A DNA stretch of 64,000 bases from Membranipora membranacea (lineage: Eukaryota; Bryozoa; Gymnolaemata; Cheilostomatida; Membraniporidae), in NCBI GenBank assembly GCA_914767715.1, contig OU612072.1:2730001-2794000 (forward strand). Reading direction: 5' to 3'. Positions within the stretch are counted from its first letter, which is position 1. Every line of letters starts with the position of its first letter. Below the pieces are notes generated by a model. It searched no databases. It was given only the letters and a program-made list of their open reading frames with translations, and was not told the origin of the DNA. The translations under genes and the position numbers were made by a program. This document shows positions 59,901 through 64,000 of the stretch, piece after piece.

Positions 59901-62595
59901 CAGATCTATGATACTATCTGGTCACTCAGCAGGTGGGCATCTGGTTGCCATGATAGCTCTATCTGAGGAGCTGAACGGAAGTGCTAGAAAACTTATCAGA
60001 GGTATCCATTCACGTTATCTAAATATCTTATCGATATGCGACAATCATTATGGTTTTCTATCTAGAGCGCAATGCTGTCAGTCAATTACTGTTCAAGGTT
60101 ATCACTGTTGTACAGTTTTACAGCACAATTTGGTTCAGTGTAACCTAAGTTTTAAAATATCCATAAAACTTCTTCAAATAGCATAGTTTACTTGGAGGTC
60201 CCTGTATATCCTGAATTGGACATAAACATATAGAATCTATATTTTTATGGTATAAATTGACTTTACTCCACCATATCACAGACAGTACACTCACCTGTGA
60301 TTGGTTGCTTTTTGTATCTGTAGGCGTGGCTCTGCTCTCTGGTGTTTACGATATGATTCCTCTACTCAAAACTTCCTTTTTCTCGCAAGAGCTCCAAGCT
60401 ACAGACTAGTGAGTCGCTAAATTATGACATATTGACCATAATATTCTGCTGTAACAGCTAATCGAGATATTTGTATTTATCAACCTGATATTACTTGCGG
60501 CCTCTTGGCTGAAATAAAAGTGAAGTATTTTGTCAATGTGAACACTGTGTGTCTTATTTGCGGTGGCTTGTTGCTCTGGAAATTCTGTCAAAAACTCAAG
60601 ACCTTCTTTAAATCTAGCTTTATTCTGGCATACGAAAATGAGGTAAGCTCTAGTATGTTCGGCTCTGCGAAATTGATAGTATTCCCAATGGTTTTGCCTG
60701 TATGCTGTCTACAAACAGCACCCAAATTAGTTAAACAGATGATTATCAAACATCCAAAAGTTGACCTTTTTTTCTAGCAAGCTGCTAAGAGAACTTAGCC
60801 CGTATCACGTGATGAGTGAGGATAATAAGCCTATGGTCCCAGCTAATCTTATTAATAACATAGTAGTACATGGTGAGGATGAGAGCGAGGCTTTCAGATC
60901 ACAGGCTACTGAATTTTCCAAGGTAATATCTAACAACATCTCAAATTTGCAAAGTATTCAAAAACCCTATGTTATGATGAGAGTTTGCAAAATTGAGCGG
61001 GGGAGGGGTGTTCACAGCTATGTCGATTTGCAAAGGTGTTCTGGAACAGCTAAGCTTGTCAAGACAGACTAGTACAAAGTTTGATCAAATTTGCCAGTTA
61101 GGATTTACTTGCTCCATGACAGAGAGCAGACAACTCTGTGTATGCAATATCTAAGTATATATATATATGATAGATACATAATATTTTCCATATGGTTTTA
61201 GTGCAAGATTAGGATCTGGGGACTTATACCCATATGATTATTATGTGTGGTACACATGTTGATAACATGGTTAACCTAAACATAGGGTCCACATGTCCAA
61301 AATGTGTTATGATGACATATGACCATAATATCTTTTTATTACTTTACTTTGGCAGCTGTTGTCTGAGAGAGGAGTCAGTAATAAGTTGATATCTGCGGAA
61401 GGTAGAGATCATTGTAATCTAATCACTCAGCTCTGCAATTCAGATGATCCTCTTTCCAAGGTAACTGCTGTACTCCTGTATTAAATGTGGTGGTTGGTCA
61501 TCTCCGAAAAACGTGCAAGAACGGCATAAGGCAACCCTTGATCTTAACTCATGCTTGTTTGTTTAACATGTGAGAGAAAATTATAAAAGGAAGGCTTGGA
61601 TTAAAAGTTGTCTTGTAAGCTTATGCAGAAGAGAGTTCCCTTCAGTATTCAGATAGTAATGATCTCAGAAGGCTTTGCTAGTAGATTTGAGCTCAAGACT
61701 TCCCTGAGAAATATTTGCAATTTAGTTCTTGTTAGCGCTGTGAGGTAAATGAGGCAGAGATTAAGATCATAAGAAAACTAAAGTAACAATTATCTGCTTG
61801 ATGTACAATAATGATTTGCAAAAAGTTAATCGAGGGCATTAATCTATGCGTGAAAATGAGCAATGTCTTAAATGAGCATAGGAGCTCAAGACTTTACACA
61901 GGGCATCCTAAGCTTTAGGCTCCCTCAGGGCATATGAACTCCAGTCTATGCCTAGTGTTACAGTTGGAATTGGGTTGACCAGCCTTCTAGCAGCTAACCT
62001 TAAAATGCCGATGAAACAGTGTTATGCAAAACATTTGGTACTGATGTGTGATGTTCTCTTTGAACAGACCCTTCCTATGGTTTATGCAGTATGAAGACCT
62101 TGTATCCAGTGACCTGGTCTTTGTTCTTTGGGCTTATATGATAACTGCTTTACATGGTGCCCCCCACATTAAAATAAACTTATTTATTTTATTGTGAAGG
62201 AATTGGTGAGACTGCTGGATGGTTGATAGCGCAGCTGTTGACAACAGAACAGTTTTTGCGGTAGCTCATCCTTTGATGAATGGGATCAGGATGGATTAGT
62301 GCTCCTACCTAGCTACTGCTTCAGGGGATTATGGTAATCGCTATACATTATTTATATTTACCAGTCTAAAATTGGAAGAAACTAATATGAGAAAACTAGA
62401 CTGATCTGAGATTTAACGTTTTTATTACCAAGCAGTAGCAAAAGTCTTCTTGCTAAGTGAAAGTGACTTGTTTTATTATTTATTGTGAAGACAATCTAAG
62501 TTTAGTGAGTGGAATAGCTCAATAAAAGCTCTGTGTTTCAGACAATGGCACAATCCAACTTCTTTTCTGTACTTTCTACGGTAAATAGTTACTGA
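56920..62595 (+). CDS. Kynurenine formamidase-like hydrolase, paralogue 3, 9 exons
   Basis: Predicted exons: 56920-56964, 57780-57882, 58407-58575, 59390-59566, 59904-60001, 60324-60408, 60778-60922, 61356-61460 and 62542-62595. All are GT-AG, phases agree, and the joined frame encodes 326 residues. Exons 2, 5, 6, 7 and 8 are exactly the lengths in AFMID1 (103, 98, 85, 145, 105). Motifs: ELLYSSTRWPC near the N terminus, HGGTW (usual HGGYW or HGGxW oxyanion loop), GHSAGG with the nucleophile Ser, LLSGVYDMIPL, HGEDES near the acid residue, and RDHCNLITQL with the catalytic His. The expected role is hydrolysis of N-formyl-kynurenine in the kynurenine pathway, but Thr for Tyr in the oxyanion loop and Cys for Phe after the His leave room for another ester or amide substrate. 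The first and last exons are the least certain. Confidence 0.85.
57896..58220 (+). mobile_element. tRNA-derived SINE in AFMID3 intron 2
   Basis: TGGTCTGACGG at 57906-57916 is A-box-like, and GGTTCGATTCC at 57949-57959 is a perfect B box. An unrelated body of about 240 bp follows, holding GCAGTATAAAGATCCCCCTC and TTCGAAAAAAGAGTAGCCGG, then an A-rich tail at about 58208-58217. The GC content is clearly higher than the surroundings. This fits a full-length pol III SINE in the same orientation as the gene. Confidence 0.85.
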
Positions 62596-64000
62596 ACTTT
62601 TATGGTATCATACAACCCACAGAGCTGTCCTGGGAATCGCTCTAAAACTGCACACCGTTGGCACATCCTGGTAGGGCTTAGTTTGGTAACTTGCTACACG
62701 TTTTTCCCATCTTTTTTTTTCTAAAGGTAGATTCTGAGGGCGAGTGCCGGTATGGCTAAATTTGGCCGGCTAAGCAACTCAGCCGGGCATTAAATCGTCT
62801 GAATTGCAAAGTGTGCAGCTGCAGACTTTTCAGAGAATTGGTGTTTCAATTCCTAATTCAATGCAATCTATTCAAACGTAATCTATGGTAATTCACTGAA
62901 GTTTGCCGGGCATAAAGGCCAGTAAAACTCGGCACAATTTAACTTGAACCACATTTTCTGGTATGAAAAATCGCCAAGATAACTAGTCCAGACATACACA
63001 CAACATCTGTGAGTTGTCGCACACTGAGCTGATTTCATGTATGCCAGTTGCCAGCCAATCAAATTAATCAATCAATTACCAGATTAAAGCTGTATGTAGC
63101 TGTACCCATACATATTTAACCCACCACTAATCAGGAGCATACATATAACAATCTAAGCTCGTCAGAACATTGACCCCTGCACATATTGTTTTAACACATA
63201 CTTACTGCGACAAACATACAATAATGTGTTTATACCCCATCAACGTTTTAATCCACAAACCAAGAAAATATATATGATATGCGATAGATGATACTAAAAT
63301 TGCTCCATTAGTTTTATAGAAGAAAAACAACAGAACCAGGCAAGATAATGATTTAATATTGAGAAATAAACAAATATTTAAAGAGATGCATATACAGTCC
63401 ATCCTGAAAGGTGCCGTCTTGAAGGGAGCCAGCTTTTTTTGGTGAAATACTGACCTAGTAATGAAATTCTTTTGTTAGTTTTTAGGAATGGTAATATACA
63501 ATACAAAAAACTATATAACCTTGTATAACTTTGAACTTTACCCTTAAATATCCCATAATGCAGTTATCTTGAGGTTTTATCGGTAGACCTAATCTCCATT
63601 GAAATTCATATCCATTGTGGAATTGTGGGAATGACATGCGCTGCGTATTGACAAACACATCAAATATTTCCTGTGCCCAGTTAGAGCTTTTATCGTATCA
63701 TGTGATCTATGTTAAGCTGAGGTGAACCCTCCCCTCCTCCCACTATAGATCACAGTTTCAGATATTGTGGTTATCTGTGTGTAAGTGTGTTTTTTATATG
63801 GTCTCTATATCGGCACTCATATCACAGGACATACATTACAGCTAGATCATCCTTTATAAATGTGCGTATATAACTGGTAATACTGGTAGGTGATGGAGAG
63901 AAGAGAGCTCCCTTCCTGTCCTGTTATCCTTACTCACTCTTCCTCAGTTTTCTGCTGTTGTTCAACTCTCTGTGATACACGTTATCATCCTGTTATTACA
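62596..64000. other. No gene recognised; 3' flank of AFMID3
   Basis: No convincing exon. An imperfect inverted repeat at about 62744-62936 (arms GTGCCGG...GGCCGG and CCGGGC...GGCAC, roughly 25-30 bp) may be a small MITE remnant. Short open frames here lack motifs. Confidence 0.45.

Noticed and set aside
60505-60777. 90-codon plus-strand frame in AFMID3 intron 6
   Set aside because: It runs into the intron 6 acceptor, lacks any motif, and has no counterpart in AFMID1.

Overview
The window is nuclear DNA from an invertebrate animal. It is AT-rich and carries genes with many GT-AG introns, tRNA-derived SINE-like repeats, minisatellites and a solo LTR. Recognisable genes are a calexcitin (an invertebrate calcium-sensor family), DRAP1 (NC2-alpha, a histone-fold TBP regulator), three copies of kynurenine formamidase (AFMID), and five copies of a large gene joining a TIR-like domain to kinesin-light-chain-type TPRs. 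The species cannot be fixed from sequence alone. A sponge or another early-branching animal is possible, but this is a guess.

Layout. 0-1.6 kb: a 14-bp minisatellite and no gene. 1.66-6.71 kb (minus): calexcitin in seven coding exons, with an N-terminal acylation signal. 6.7-11.5 kb: no gene recognised. 11.65-21.06 kb (minus): DRAP1 in seven exons. 21.1-22.8 kb: spacer with a 29-bp minisatellite and a long hairpin. 22.84-39.69 kb: unit 1 of a tandem segmental duplication, holding AFMID1 (+), TIR-TPR copy A (-, premature stop) and TIR-TPR copy B (-, intact). 39.7-51.28 kb: unit 2, holding an AFMID pseudogene (+), TIR-TPR copy C (-, intact), and TIR-TPR copy D (-, a pseudogene that has lost its TIR domain). 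Unit 2 is shorter through deletions but carries a solo LTR, a foldback element and a small dispersed repeat that unit 1 lacks. 52.67-55.32 kb (minus): TIR-TPR copy E, intact and predicted to be N-myristoylated. 56.92-62.6 kb (plus): AFMID3, a diverged AFMID paralogue with the same exon sizes, carrying a SINE in intron 2. 62.6-64 kb: no gene recognised.

How the genes may work together. The TIR-like domains keep the beta-strand A motif (VF[IV]SHAW), a YFWFDLFTN block and a WCLFE motif. The glutamate of WCLFE aligns with the catalytic glutamate of NAD+-cleaving TIR domains. Interleaved with them are copies of AFMID, an enzyme of the tryptophan-kynurenine route that can feed de novo NAD+ synthesis. 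The arrangement TIR-TPR(-)/AFMID(+), head to head, is seen at B/AFMID-pseudogene and at E/AFMID3. A functional link through NAD+ metabolism or innate immunity is an inference, not something the sequence proves. The mix of intact, point-mutated and deleted copies shows a locus turning over by duplication and loss, as immune-type gene families often do.
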